Shown: positions 17,674-27,402 of the stretch, one piece after another
Layout of the letters: every line of letters starts with the position of its first letter
Position numbering within the stretch: the stretch's first letter is position 1
Assembly (NCBI GenBank): GCA_907163375.1
Contig: CAJQUW010005321.1
Span: 124,001-188,000, forward strand
Origin: Prostheceraeus crozeri
Taxonomy: Eukaryota > Platyhelminthes > Polycladida > Euryleptidae
Direction of reading: 5' to 3'
DNA length: 64,000 nt
Notes under the pieces: model-generated
What the model was told of the DNA's origin: nothing
Database searches by the model: none
Seen by the model: only the letters and a program-made list of their open reading frames with translations
Made by a program: the position numbers and the translations under genes

Positions 17674-17898
17674 TCATGGATCATTCTCAAATAACGTCCG
17701 ATTGTTAGAGGGCGGTATATGCTCCCACTCTACTGAATTGGCATCATCGTCAGTTGTTGATGCGCCGAGCAATGATGTTCGAGCAAGATTATTGAATATT
17801 CGCTCTTGCTCCTTCATCTGTACAAACACATGAAACAAATTTCTCGGTCTAAGCTGTGGCTTGTCAGGAGAGCTGACTGTCGTCTTAGGTGTTTTCAT
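17674..17898 (-). CDS. Polinton hypothetical small protein
   Basis: A 74-residue protein beginning MKTPKTTVSSPDKPQLRPRN, followed by a likely helix (LFHVFVQMKEQERIFNNLART) and a disordered acidic tail. It is unrecognised. A clear TATA box (GGTTATATAAACC, 17935-17947 on the minus strand) lies about 45 bases upstream, which supports its being a real gene. Confidence 0.45.
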   Translation of the reverse strand: MKTPKTTVSSPDKPQLRPRNLFHVFVQMKEQERIFNNLARTSLLGASTTDDDANSVEWEHIPPSNNRTLFENDP

Positions 17899-17934
17899 GA
17901 TGGAGTATAAGAATGAAAATGAAAGAGAGGCAAT

Positions 17935-17947
17935 GGTTTATATAACC
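17935..17947 (-). promoter_or_regulatory. TATA box for the gene at 17898
   Basis: Reads GGTTATATAAACC on the minus strand, nearly identical to the polymerase TATA box, and sits about 40-50 bases upstream of the start codon. Confidence 0.6.
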
Positions 17948-18056
17948 CTCTGATACAAAGACATGACTCAGTCTTTCTAATTATGTGATAGATTCAGTCA
18001 GACCGAAGTCTGTCCAGAGCAAACCACGAGGAGGTACTATCACTCTTGCTCCGTGT

Positions 18057-18072
18057 GGCTCTTAGAAGAGCC
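18057..18072 (-). ncRNA. histone-type mRNA 3' stem-loop
   Basis: On the minus strand a perfect 6-bp stem GGCTCT/AGAGCC encloses the 4-base loop TCTA, which fits the histone stem-loop consensus (loop U-H-U-H). It is preceded by CCCAAAC and followed by ACACGG and a purine-rich GGAGCAAGAGTG, like the histone downstream element. The stretch could also simply be coding. Confidence 0.45.
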
Positions 18073-18128
18073 GTTTGGGGCGTTCTCGGGATCAAAAGAT
18101 CCTACGACTGATTTAAAAACTCTGAAAG

Positions 18129-18187
18129 TAAAAGAATAGGAGATTAGATGCGGTAAGGAAATGATCATGTTCAATTAACTTACTGTA
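18129..18187 (-). other. intron-like stretch near the end of a minus-strand transcript
   Basis: On the minus strand a GTAAGTTAATTG donor lies near 18187 and a pyrimidine-rich TATTCTTTTACTTTCAG acceptor near 18129. The histone-type stem-loop follows in the downstream exon. The upstream exon region (18188-18362) contains a short open frame starting near 18247 that I cannot identify. It may be the 3' part of the transcript of the coiled-coil gene. Confidence 0.4.
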
Positions 18188-18362
18188 AACTTTCTTCCGG
18201 ACTTTTCGGACGATGAAGTCCTCACGCTCGCCGGTGATGTCCATATTCATATGGAGACATCGGACTCCGTCGCCCTCGTAGCATTATTGTCGGGTCGCTC
18301 GTTATTGTCGGTACGTCACACACATTATTTTTGAAAAGGGGAAGATGGACTTCATACACTCT

Positions 18363-19241
18363 TCATTTTCTACACTTCTCACACTCATGCAATCGCTCCA
18401 CTTCAGCCACTAACCTCTTGTTCACACCCTTCACTTCCTCTGTTTCCTTCACCACGCTTCGCATCCGATCTATCTCATCATCCTTCCTCAACAAATTCTC
18501 CTGCAGACTACTCACCAAACTTGCTTTCTTCATCAGCTCACTCCTTTCCACCATCCACTCTTTCTCCTTCTGCCTCATACTTTCCAACTCTTCTCTCGTC
18601 ACCTTATACCCTTCAGTCTTCGCAGCCAACTTCTCATTCCGCATCACTAATACTTTATTCTTCTCCTCAACCGCCCTCAATCGATCCTTCATCCTTACAT
18701 ATTCATCTCTCGTGTTCCCTTCCTCCTTCCGAGGCGATGATTCTGCCACCGGTTTACCCACTTCCTTTCCCTCATCCTTCCCCTTCTCCTCAAGATCACC
18801 AATGTTCCCAAACAATTCTGTCAACACGTCATCCAAATCAACATCAACATCGGGCTTCTTGATGTCCCCTCTCAACTCCACTTCTTTCTCACTCAAACCC
18901 TCATCAGTCGCCTTGGTTGCACCTTTCTTCCCCACCGCACCTTCAATCGTCGCCACTGGCATTCTCACCTCTTCCATATCCATCAAAACTCCCTCATACC
19001 ACGACTTAAACCCCTGCATACTAATATTGCCACTAGGGCACTGGCTATGGTTCCTAATGAACTCTACATCACTCGCCTCCTCACATACTACCTTATGATG
19101 CACACACACCCTCAACAACACTTTCCTCACATGCTCGTCCACCGTCCCCTCTTTGGTGTGCTTTTTGAGCTCGCTGCCTCTGGCAATACGGCCACAGCTA
19201 CACCTGCCGATGAGCATCCTTGCGTTAATCATTTTAGTCAT
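18363..19241 (-). CDS. Cys/His-rich plus coiled-coil protein of the Polinton right block
   Basis: A 292-residue protein. The first 90 residues hold a possible zinc-binding region (CSCGR, HTKEG, HH-V-C, HSQC). Residues about 105-165 are acidic. Residues about 165-285 form a long coiled coil (RMKDRLRAVEEKNKVLVMRN, then REELESMRQKEKEW) that ends CEKC. The gene is more GC-rich than its surroundings, which may reflect later acquisition. TATA box CTATAAATACT is about 45 bases upstream. The family is unrecognised; BIR-like zinc domains are possible for the N-terminus but not shown. The plus-strand frame over it is a shadow. Confidence 0.6.
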   Translation of the reverse strand: MTKMINARMLIGRCSCGRIARGSELKKHTKEGTVDEHVRKVLLRVCVHHKVVCEEASDVEFIRNHSQCPSGNISMQGFKSWYEGVLMDMEEVRMPVATIEGAVGKKGATKATDEGLSEKEVELRGDIKKPDVDVDLDDVLTELFGNIGDLEEKGKDEGKEVGKPVAESSPRKEEGNTRDEYVRMKDRLRAVEEKNKVLVMRNEKLAAKTEGYKVTREELESMRQKEKEWMVERSELMKKASLVSSLQENLLRKDDEIDRMRSVVKETEEVKGVNKRLVAEVERLHECEKCRK

Positions 19242-19281
19242 AGTGACGATTCTGTAAAGATAGAGTAAAAATTTGATAGCC

Positions 19282-19292
19282 AGTATTTATAG
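19282..19292 (-). promoter_or_regulatory. TATA box for the coiled-coil gene
   Basis: CTATAAATACT on the minus strand, 41-51 bases upstream of the start codon at 19241. Confidence 0.55.
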
Positions 19293-19373
19293 GATACTAC
19301 TTACTGATATGCATTGAAAGACTAAGTCTAGGTGTTAGGCTCTTGAATCCGTTACAAGCATTACTCAGAGGGG

Positions 19374-19571
19374 ATGTTATCCCAGCTGCAAGGCCTCGAC
19401 CCACAAATCCAACCTGAGGAGGACAGAGCGTGCGTCATGTCACTGTGTTGGTGTCTGGACCCCGATTTTGACATGAAAACTGGTGGAGTTATTTACAGGA
19501 GGAAACGTACCAAATCGCAGAGACTCACAAACGACTGCTTTTTATTCAAAAACTTTAATCATCATCATTAA
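19374..19571 (+). CDS. weak small open frame near the Polinton right side
   Basis: A 65-residue frame (SLCWCLDPDFDMKTGG, then YRRKRTKSQR). I do not recognise it and there is no clear promoter. It may be an element gene or chance. The surrounding stretch, 19.3-19.9 kb, holds a short palindrome at 19584-19610 (ACTACTCATAAA/TTTATAAGTAGT) but no terminal repeat I can confirm. Confidence 0.2.
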   Translation: MLSQLQGLDPQIQPEEDRACVMSLCWCLDPDFDMKTGGVIYRRKRTKSQRLTNDCFLFKNFNHHH

Positions 19572-20089
19572 TTAGTATTTTAGTACTACTCATAAAACGT
19601 TTATAAGTAGTCTGTCACCTACAGCACATCATGAGCTGTCAAACGTCTTTTGAATCAAGTCTAAAGGACTTGTAGAAGCAAATATAACTCTCTGTCTCTC
19701 TGTCGTGCGGTATGTCAGATATCGTCCCTGTCAGTGTTTATTGATTTTGCCTATTCTTTTGCTTGTAGGTCATGTATAAGTAAAATAATTATATCACTGG
19801 TCTCGTTATCATCTCAGCTTTGAGTACCCGTAAATATTTTTTCTTGTATTTGCGTCTGTTCTACGTGTAAGGAAGATTTAGTGTTTCCTTTATCGTCATT
19901 TGTGAATATTGCTCTCAATCTATTATCTGCAAGCTGTAGTGCTTCATCGGGTATTGTCTGTGGTCGCGTGTAGGTCTCGTATTGTCAGACTAGTTACCTT
20001 GTTACACTGGTCTTGTCAGCTGATCGCCGCATCATGCGTCAACTCTCCCTTTCGGCTGAAAATCGGATTATTGATTTTCTGTGACGTAA

Positions 20090-20923
20090 TTGTTCGAGAC
20101 GTCATGCGTCTTACTATTTTTAGAAAATTGTCAATTCCCCTTTGTTGTTCTTTTGTTTGCAACTACAATGTCGAATTCACCGAATGTAAAGAGATCCACG
20201 CGATCTGGATCGAGTTCAGCCGCAGTCAATCTAAATGATATCAAACTACGGATTGACAACAAGATGACAGACTTGACAAGTCTGATCGAGAGGACAAGGA
20301 ATGAAATCATACAGACCTTCCGCCAAGATCTGGACGAACTTAGTCAAACAACAACAGCTGTCAAAGTAGACGTAATTGAACTACAAAAGAGCAGTGAGCT
20401 TCTTAAGAGGAATTATGAGAACATGAAGATCGAGTTAAAGGCATTGAAAGATCAGCAAATTAATGCATTTCACGAAATGACTTTTGAAATTGAGGAGAGG
20501 GAACGCAGAAAATTAAACCTTGTAATTTCCGGCTTACCAGAATCTTTGTCTGATTCTACCGACAATGGTAAGCAGCACGACTTGGTCGGCTGTCAGAAGT
20601 TGCTTTCAGCTTTGAGCCTCCCCAACACGCATAATATAGAACATGTCCATCGAATCGGTCAAGTAGGATCAGCGAAAAGACAAAGATTACTGAAACTGAA
20701 CTGTAAGAGCATCGAGGAAAAGATTACCATATTGAAAAAGTCTAAAGAGTTGAGATCACATCAAGAATTCCAGGGCATCTACATCAACCCGGATCGAACA
20801 CAACTTCAACGGGCAATCCACAAAGGGCTTCGAGAAGAATTGTTTCGCAGGAAAAATAACGGCGAGGATGTCATCATACTTAGAGATCGAGTTGTCGTTC
20901 GACGGAGTACACGACATTTTTAA
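20090..20923 (+). CDS. LINE ORF1 (coiled coil plus RRM-like domain)
   Basis: The likely start is the ATG at 20168 (MSNSPNVKRS), giving about 250 residues. Residues about 30-110 form a coiled coil that would trimerise the protein. RKLNLVISGLPES begins an RRM-like domain, which runs through HRIGQVGSAKRQRLLKLNC. KGLREELFRRKNNGEDVIIL starts the C-terminal domain. This layout matches L1-like ORF1 chaperones that coat LINE RNA. The frame is intact. Confidence 0.75.
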   Translation: MFETSCVLLFLENCQFPFVVLLFATTMSNSPNVKRSTRSGSSSAAVNLNDIKLRIDNKMTDLTSLIERTRNEIIQTFRQDLDELSQTTTAVKVDVIELQKSSELLKRNYENMKIELKALKDQQINAFHEMTFEIEERERRKLNLVISGLPESLSDSTDNGKQHDLVGCQKLLSALSLPNTHNIEHVHRIGQVGSAKRQRLLKLNCKSIEEKITILKKSKELRSHQEFQGIYINPDRTQLQRAIHKGLREELFRRKNNGEDVIILRDRVVVRRSTRHF

Positions 20924-20964
20924 ATCCGCTTTTAAGTCTCGTTCCTACACGTAAAGCAAATGAG

Positions 20965-22233
20965 ATGAGGTCTCCAGTGGCAAGAAGAAATTGGCTTATC
21001 TTTTGCAATGCGCAGTCATTGTTTTATAAACTAGACGAACTAAGACCCCAGCGTATCTCACTCAAGCCTGTTTTTATATGTGTAACAGAGACGTGGTTAA
21101 CACCTGACATCGTGGATAGTTTGATTTCTATTGATGATTTTAACATTTTTCGAAATGACCGACAGGATGATTTGACTGATAAACGTCGCGGTGGTGGCAC
21201 TCTTATTTATGCTGCCTCTTCTTCATCCTCTGTACATTTTCCGCACAATTTTGTAAAACCGTATGGTATTGAATATAATTTGATCAAATTTGAAGATGTC
21301 ACATATTCCTTGTCCTATCTTTTGTGCATATATACACCGCCAGGTTTAAGAGCGGACACTTTCAATCAAGTCAGAGAATTTGTTGTTGATGTGCTTGATT
21401 TTCTATTAGGATGTACTCCTAACGCAGAAATATTTGTATGCGGAGACCTAATTAGATATGATTTTTCATTCCTTCAACCACAGTTTGATATTGTTAATAT
21501 TGTTAATTTGCCCACTTTTGGAAATGCTACTCTCGACAAGTTTTATTGTAATGAACGGTTGACAAATAGTTTTGAAATTTTGACAGCTCCACCTCTGGGT
21601 TATGCAACACACCTGCACAATATTGTCATAGTTACTAGAAATGTTGACGAATTTTCTAGAGATGCTCAAGTACAGGAAGCGTTTGATTTTAGAAACCCAA
21701 ATCTTGTTGCTTTTTCCAAGCATCTCGAGGAGTCTGACTGGTCGAATGTTTTTCACTCTGGTAATGTGGAAAGCAGTGTAAGTCATTTTTACGACATTTT
21801 TCAACAAGCCATGTCAAAAATACCGGTCTCCTTCATCAAAATCACTCAAAAAAACAAACCGTGGATTACTCCCGTAGTAATTGATCTCATCAGCAAACGC
21901 TGGCTAGCCTATCGCAAAGGAAATTTCTCCTTTTTCGCCACTACAAAATCAAAGTTCGAGCCGAAATATACAAGTCAAAGAAGATCTGGAGCTCTAAAAT
22001 GTGAACGACATTCAAAGGAACATGGTCAGTCGTTGATGACATACAAGGCAAAAAGTCAAAGGATTCTCAAAGCCAAATGGTTTCATTGTTTTCAAATTCT
22101 GTACAAGCAGTTGAATCCCTTAACATGTTCTTTTCAAGTTTTTTTGAGACCAGTGATAATTTTCCTGCTTTGCGTACAGATGAACCTTAAGAGATTATGT
22201 TATGTAATTGTGATGATGTGTTTTCTCTTTTAA
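20965..22233 (+). pseudogene. LINE ORF2 part 1: APE-type endonuclease
   Basis: The ORF2 N-terminus reads WLIFCNAQSLFYKLDELR, then CVTETWLTPDI, RRGGGTLIYAA, CGDLIRYDF and GNATLDKFYCNE, the usual order of an apurinic-type endonuclease that nicks target DNA. The expected catalytic Ser-Asp-His end motif is changed (GYATHLHNIVIV), and the frame later drifts out of homology before the reverse transcriptase, so this copy is inactive. Confidence 0.7.
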
Positions 22234-23592
22234 AGAAGCTGCGAACTGACAAAGCTCCAGGTAGTGATGGTATTCATCCTTTGTTATTGAAAGTCTCGGC
22301 TTCTCAGATCTGTGAGCCCTTGTCTTACATTTTTAATTTGTCCTTTCGCACTGGCTCTGTTCCAAGTGTCTGGAAAATTGCTAATGTGAACCCGGTCCCT
22401 AAGGCTTTCCCTGTTCGTAAGGAGAATTTGAGACCAGTATCGCTGCTGCTTGTCATCAATAGAGTTTGTGAAGGTATTGTTTTGAAATGTTATCGCAATC
22501 CTCTTGTCAATTCCTACGATCGTAATCAATTCGCGTACAGATCAAAATCATCTACAGTCTGTGCTCTTATTACCATCCATGATACTATACTCAAGATGTT
22601 AGAATTACCAAATGTCAAAGCAGTTCGAATTTTAACTTTTGATATGAGTCATGCGTTTGAACCAGTTCCACACGACCTTTTAATGTTTTGTCTGTCAAAT
22701 CTTTCCATTCCAAATCGCAACTTTTTTGTAAACTGGATTAACAGTATGTGATCGGCAGCAACGTGTGAAAATAGGCGAGACCATCAGTTCTCTTGTACAT
22801 GTCTCAAACGGCGTCCCTCAGGGGTCACTTTTAGGACCCCAACCTATTTTCATTATACTTATCGAGTTATGAATCTCTGGATACGAATGTCCAAGTGGTA
22901 AAGTACGCCGATGATGTAACGTTGCTTATTCCTGTCTTTAAAACTCATCTAGACGATAATTCCCTTTTCTCTTCTGAAGTTGACCATTTTAGAAATTGGT
23001 GTCATGAAAAGCGAATGTTGATTAACGAAAACAAAACGAAAGTTATGAATATCAATTTATCTTGTTCACCCCTACAAACTATGTCGAATTTTGAGTCCGT
23101 AACTTCCGTGAAGATTTTAGGTATTGTTTTTAATCACAATCTCACATGGTCGCATCATTTCCAACATGTATCTACTAGTGTCTCTATGTACTACGAATTT
23201 TGAAGCCGATTCTGACTCATGACCAACTTGTTGTTGTTTTTAAAAGCATCATACGCTCTGTAATTGACTATGCCTCGGCAGTATTTATAAATCCAGGCAG
23301 TGTCTTGAACTCTAAGCTTGAAATTTTATGCAAGAGAGCTTTCCGAATCATTCATGGTTTCAATGTGAGGACTTGTAGTGAATGTTCTATGCTCGATGTC
23401 GACAAACGAAGGAATGAACTTGCTCTTCCACTATTCCGACAAATTCTAGATGATCCGAACCATATTCTGAATCATCTCCTCCCAATTCGATCGAAACGGA
23501 GCTCAAGACTGATCTTACCTCAAGTGAAGACAATGAGAAGGCGAAATGGTTTTGTGCTATCGTGTTCAGTATTGTATAATAGCACTTGTTGA
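22197..23592 (+). pseudogene. LINE ORF2 part 2: reverse transcriptase, split in three frames
   Basis: Fingers and palm motifs are visible in pieces: KAPGSDGIHPLLLK and NLRPVSLL at 22.2-22.5 kb, LTFDMSHAFEPVPH near 22.65 kb, a PQGSLLGPQ segment near 22.82 kb, and VKYADDVTLLIPVF near 22.9 kb. The YADD box is the catalytic centre. The thumb and C-terminus continue to 23592. Stops and frame changes fall near 22751, 22870 and 23200, so the gene is dead. Confidence 0.75.
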
Positions 23593-23706
23593 ACAAATAC
23601 GCTCGTATCGCATGACATTTCTGTTCTTAAAATCTCCCCGATTCCCATTGGAGATTTCTTATGTTGATTTGTTTTTCAAATATACGCTTATTATTATTAT
23701 TATTAA

Positions 23707-24001
23707 AGTTCGGCCTACTATTTCGGTCTACTATCATCAAATGGTCAGTCATGCTATACTGACTAACCTATAAGTCTGACTCCTTAGCTGATATCAACAA
23801 TGAAAAGTCAGAAGTCCGATATCGGGCCTCAAGAGAAAGGACTTACCTGTAGTCAGTTTCTCGACTTAGTGAGATTCCTCTCTCCCGTACTCGTGCTTAT
23901 ATATCCTGTGAATATGCAATCGATAAGAGGTGGGGGGGGTCAGACATTGGTTACCCAAATTTTGACGCTGAATTCAAATCTGGTCTTAGTTTTCTCGTCC
24001 G
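23707..24001. other. no gene seen
   Basis: Short spacer after the LINE tail with a run of G near 23930. No open frame or repeat I can support. Confidence 0.4.
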
Positions 24002-24660
24002 ATGCTTCGTTCGCCCGCTGGAGTCCAAAACACAAATTCAACCTCTGACGGCTCTCAAACATGACCAAAAGTCTCAATGTCACTCTCAAGCCTCAGCAAT
24101 GAAAGATGGGGCCAAACTGTGCTTTCCAATGAATTTGTGACAATCTTAGCTTTCAAACGAGCTATGCACGACTTTCTACGATCTCTAGAACCAAAGTTGG
24201 AAGAAACGCTGCCGAGGGGGGGTCGAAGTTCTTCGTTGTTTGGCCTACTACTTTGAAAACAATTCCACTAGACCCAAAATTGGCCACAAAGTCCAAATCT
24301 GCCGTCCATTTACACATACGAGGCTTCGTTTAGCCGCTACAGACCAAAATTGACCAATTCAACCTCTGACGGCGCTCTAAAATGGCCAAAAGTTTCAGTG
24401 TCACTCTCAAGCCTCAGCAGTGAAAGATGGGGCCAAACTGTGCTTTCCAATGAATTTGTGGCACTCTTAGCTTTCAAGGGAGCTATTGCACAACTCTCTA
24501 CCATTTCTAGAACCAAAGTTGGAAGTATGCTGCCGAGGGGGGTCGAAGTTCTTCATTTTTAGCCCTATGACGCTGGAAACAACTCTCCTAGACCCAAAAT
24601 TGGCCAAAAAGCCCAAATCCGCCGTCCATCTCACGTACAAGGCTTCGTTTCACCGCTACA
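24002..24660 (+). repeat. 319-bp tandem duplication
   Basis: The landmark GCTTCGTT recurs at 24002, 24321 and 24640, exactly 319 bases apart. Between them the units share AAAGATGGGGCCAAACTGTG, CTAGAACCAAAGTTGGAAG and GACCCAAAATTGGCCA. The units have diverged by roughly 10-15 percent, so the duplication is not recent. Confidence 0.8.
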
Positions 24661-24847
24661 GCCAGTTTCTCACTCAAAAACACACAAAAACACGCCTGAA
24701 CCACACCTACACCCAAGAAAGACAACATGTCGACCCAGAATTTCATCAGGAATCCAAATCTAAACGCAAAATAAACCTACAACCATCCCTACACACCAAA
24801 AAAAAAAGACCGTCGCCCAAGAACAACCACGACGGTCGACCAAGACC
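24661..24847. other. no gene; start of a GTCGCC array
   Basis: Low-complexity A/C-rich sequence with an A run near 24800, then GTCGCC at 24812 and GTCGAC at 24835, spaced 23 bases, ahead of the MITE. Confidence 0.4.
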
Positions 24848-25452
24848 CGTGGCGGCTCGTCCATTTGGGCAGGTGGGGCACTGCCCCATCTATTGAAATG
24901 TTGTCTAACTTAAATAACCAGCAACATCAGTAGTAGACTCCATTTCTTGATCATAAATTTCAACTATACTTCATGTACATCTATTCCATTTGCGCGACAG
25001 TGACGCTAGCAGAATCCATCAATCGTTTTCAAGACTGATGGGCGCGCCCAAGCATCGAGATTGAGATGACGTGAGAGTGGTTCATTTCACGATCTGAGCG
25101 AATAGACAGAATTAACACGCGATGAATGCGTCACAGAATGGGCACTCGAGAGGGAGCCCTAACGCTTCTGATTGGTTAACCGTCAATGCAAAGACAATGC
25201 ATTGTGATTCCCTTTTTACTGAGTGAGGTGATGTGAGGTTAGCACCAGCGATCAATCCATGAATAGACAAAATGTTGCTTCAACCGTGTAACTAAATGCA
25301 GTGACTTAGACTTACACATGTATAGCATGTTGCTAACATATTCTTTGCTTTTCATTTACAAAATAAGATCCTTTAGACTAGATTTTTGATTATGTAAAAT
25401 CTCATGCTTATGCCCCACCTGCCCTATCAACCAGAGCGGTCGCCGCGACCGC
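24848..25452. mobile_element. MITE-like element with imperfect terminal inverted repeats
   Basis: The left end (GTGGCGGCTCGTCC, then GGGCAGGTGGGGCA) matches the inverted right end, which in reverse reads CGCGGCGACCGCTC, then AGGGCAGGTGGGGCA. It is about 600 bp with no coding capacity, so it is non-autonomous. I found no clear target duplication, so the superfamily is open (hAT-like is possible). Confidence 0.5.
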
Positions 25453-25634
25453 CATGGTCAGTCGCCTTCGGAGTCGCCTAAAGGTCGCCCTCAGCGTCGC
25501 CGGGGATTCCTATTTGTCCACCGCCCTGACTGCCTGGGGCGGTCGCCTTAAGAGCTGGGGCGCAGTCGCCCGGAGGTCTAACAGCGGTCGCCTAGCAGAT
25601 GAGGTGCGGTCGCCTGTAGGTAGCTGCGGTCGCC
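25439..25634. repeat. GTCGCC array with 11/22-bp spacing
   Basis: GTCGCC occurs at 25439, 25461, 25473, 25484, 25496, 25542, 25565, 25587, 25609 and 25629. Most spacings are 11-12 or 20-23 bases. Flanks of each copy are variable and GC-rich. It looks like an old 22-bp minisatellite; earlier members lie at 24812 and 24835, across the MITE. Confidence 0.6.
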
Positions 25635-25639
25635 GATTC

Positions 25640-26609
25640 TACCGATTTGTCCCTACCCTTCAGTTGAAATTTCCCATTGCGCTATTAATTAGTAAAACCC
25701 TAGCTATCTCCCTAAGATGCAGGTGCTTCAGTATTGCTCCACTGAAAACCAACAAGCTTCCTAGCTATGAGGAGTAGTAGAAATAAAACGAAATTACACA
25801 GAATACGATATTTTGCAATACACCTGCACCGATTCAATGAAAATTTAATGTGCACACATGAAAATTGTATTTATAAGCACTGAAGATACAAAAGTACAAA
25901 TTAACGATCGAAAAATACAAATGTTCTATGGAAGTTACAAAATGTTCTAAGAAAGGCATCGAAAGACATATGTAGTACGATCTAAATAACAGGAACTTTC
26001 TTAATAACATTGAAATTTGATGACTCCAAATTGTCAGAAAAAAGCATCGATTTTCCAGTTAAAATTTCAACAGAAACATGCGGGTTTGATGTTGTTAATA
26101 AAGTTCCTGCTATTTAGATTATATGCACAATAACAGCTACACAGATAACCAGGAATAACACCAAATACAAGAGATGAAAAATTGAGTCACCTATTGAGAA
26201 AAGGGGCATCAGGCACAATTACTCAGCTGCAGGGGAGCGTTGGTGGCTCCTTCCATCAGATCTATCTTTTGCGTGCTTTAGTACGCTCTGCAAAGAGGCC
26301 TCTATTTCCTTCTCAGTCACATGAGATCTAGAAAGTTTGATACCGCACGATAAATTCGGGAATTCTTGAATGGAAATTTGTTGTTCCTGCCGTGAAATGA
26401 ATACTTCTTCGAAATATCCGCAGCCAAAATCCTTCAAAATATTCGACGGCATAAATTGTTTAGTCCGGGTCGACCGCGCGCTAACGCCTCATTACGGCAC
26501 CGGAACCCGCCACCCCGGGAGGGGAGGGGGGCGTGTGTTGGGAAGAGAGAGATGTAGTGGGTACAGTAAGAAGCTGGAAAACTGAATATTAAATTTGACA
26601 ATTTACCAT
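25640..26609. other. no supported gene
   Basis: AT-rich sequence with a GC-rich patch at about 26470-26540. A 77-residue minus-strand frame at 26219-26452 is not recognised and is not supported. Confidence 0.3.
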
Positions 26610-27184
26610 TTATATATCGTCCTTCAATAATGTATAATAAACAACAATTGAATTTATTTCAGTTACTTTTGGAATCTTCTCACCTAAACGATAACCTTGA
26701 CTATAGGTTTGTTTATTAAATCCTAATAGCTTTGACAATGATCTATCATGATTAAAATCAACTTGATGATTTTCGTTTAAAGTAAGAGAAAATTTATTAA
26801 CTGCCGGTTCAACTGCAAAATGTAATTGTTTCTTATCTTTAAATGGTATACCTAAATGTCTCTTAATTTCATTTGATATTGATTCAACTTCATAAGAACC
26901 AGGAAAAAAGTTAGTATTTTCCACCTTTTGCCTTTATCAGTAGAATATCTAAATTGATCATTCACATCTTTGATAACGTTTTGAATAGTGTTAAATGTAG
27001 AGAAACTAGTCAATGCAATTTGATAATTTTTATTTTGTTCCAAATGTAGAATGGGTTCTAAATTACAAGTGTGTGATGAAGTAGTTGTTATAATTTTTAA
27101 CGTCGTACTAAATTTTGATGAACCCAAAATCTCTGTTAGATTTTTTAAATGATAATTAATTTTGTCTAAATCTGCTGAACACAT
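26610..27184 (-). pseudogene. virion-type protein remnant of the second Polinton-like element
   Basis: The sequence pattern (NYQIALTSFSTFNTIQNV, then STDKGKRWK, then PGSYEVESISNEIKR and LLGFNKQTYSQGYRLG) recalls a family of presumed virion proteins in Polinton-like elements, distantly like the LLEGEWEVG family in the first element. The copy is broken. Confidence 0.5.
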
Positions 27185-27402
27185 TTGTTAGTTAAAATAT
27201 TGAATAAATATTTTTTTTGTGAAAAAATTAAAATCAACAACATATTTCAGCTATACTTTTATAATCGTCTTCATTTAGAATCTTCTTTTCTAACAGTCTT
27301 TTCAATATAGCATGAATTTCATTGAAACTAGAATTATGTCCTTCTTTTATTGCCGATATTAAAATATTTAATCTATTTAGTAATTCTTGTGGATCATCTG
27401 GA

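Larger units (their letters stand above)
1..19300. mobile_element. Polinton/Maverick (adintovirus-like) element, left end outside window
   Basis: Integrase, packaging ATPase, adenain-like protease, double jelly-roll capsid protein and protein-primed polymerase B occur together, which is the defining Polinton set. The left terminus is before base 1. The right terminus is not resolved and is placed near 19.3 kb, where the last TATA-driven gene ends and LINE sequence follows. Both strands are used: structural genes on plus from 0 to 7.4 kb and 8.8 to 11.7 kb, TBP/PC4-like genes and polymerase on minus. Most frames are open, so the insertion looks fairly recent on an evolutionary scale. It is nevertheless a fossil with a handful of breaks at most. 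No terminal inverted repeat could be tested because only one side is visible. Confidence 0.93.
19900..23706 (+). mobile_element. CR1/L2-type LINE, degraded
   Basis: ORF1 with an RRM-like nucleic-acid chaperone, an APE-type endonuclease and a reverse transcriptase follow in order. The 3' end is a short ATT repeat (about 23690-23706), as in CR1/L2-group LINEs that end in microsatellite tails instead of poly(A). ORF2 is split by several frame changes and stops, so the copy is dead. The 5' boundary is uncertain. Confidence 0.85.

Noticed and set aside
18190-18262. possible hammerhead ribozyme near GGACGATGAAGTCC
   Set aside because: It has a hairpin but no CTGANGA core with matching GAAA.
18331-19098. 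255-codon plus-strand open frame
   Set aside because: It mirrors the minus-strand coiled-coil gene; its Ser/Phe-rich composition is what antisense of Glu/Lys codons produces.
19584-19610. palindrome as the Polinton right terminus
   Set aside because: Without the left end there is no matching terminal repeat or target duplication to confirm it.
25454-25777. 107-codon frame in GC-rich sequence
   Set aside because: It runs through the GTCGCC array, which lacks stops in this frame; there is no domain or promoter.
26219-26452. 77-codon minus-strand frame
   Set aside because: No recognisable domain, codon signal or neighbours.
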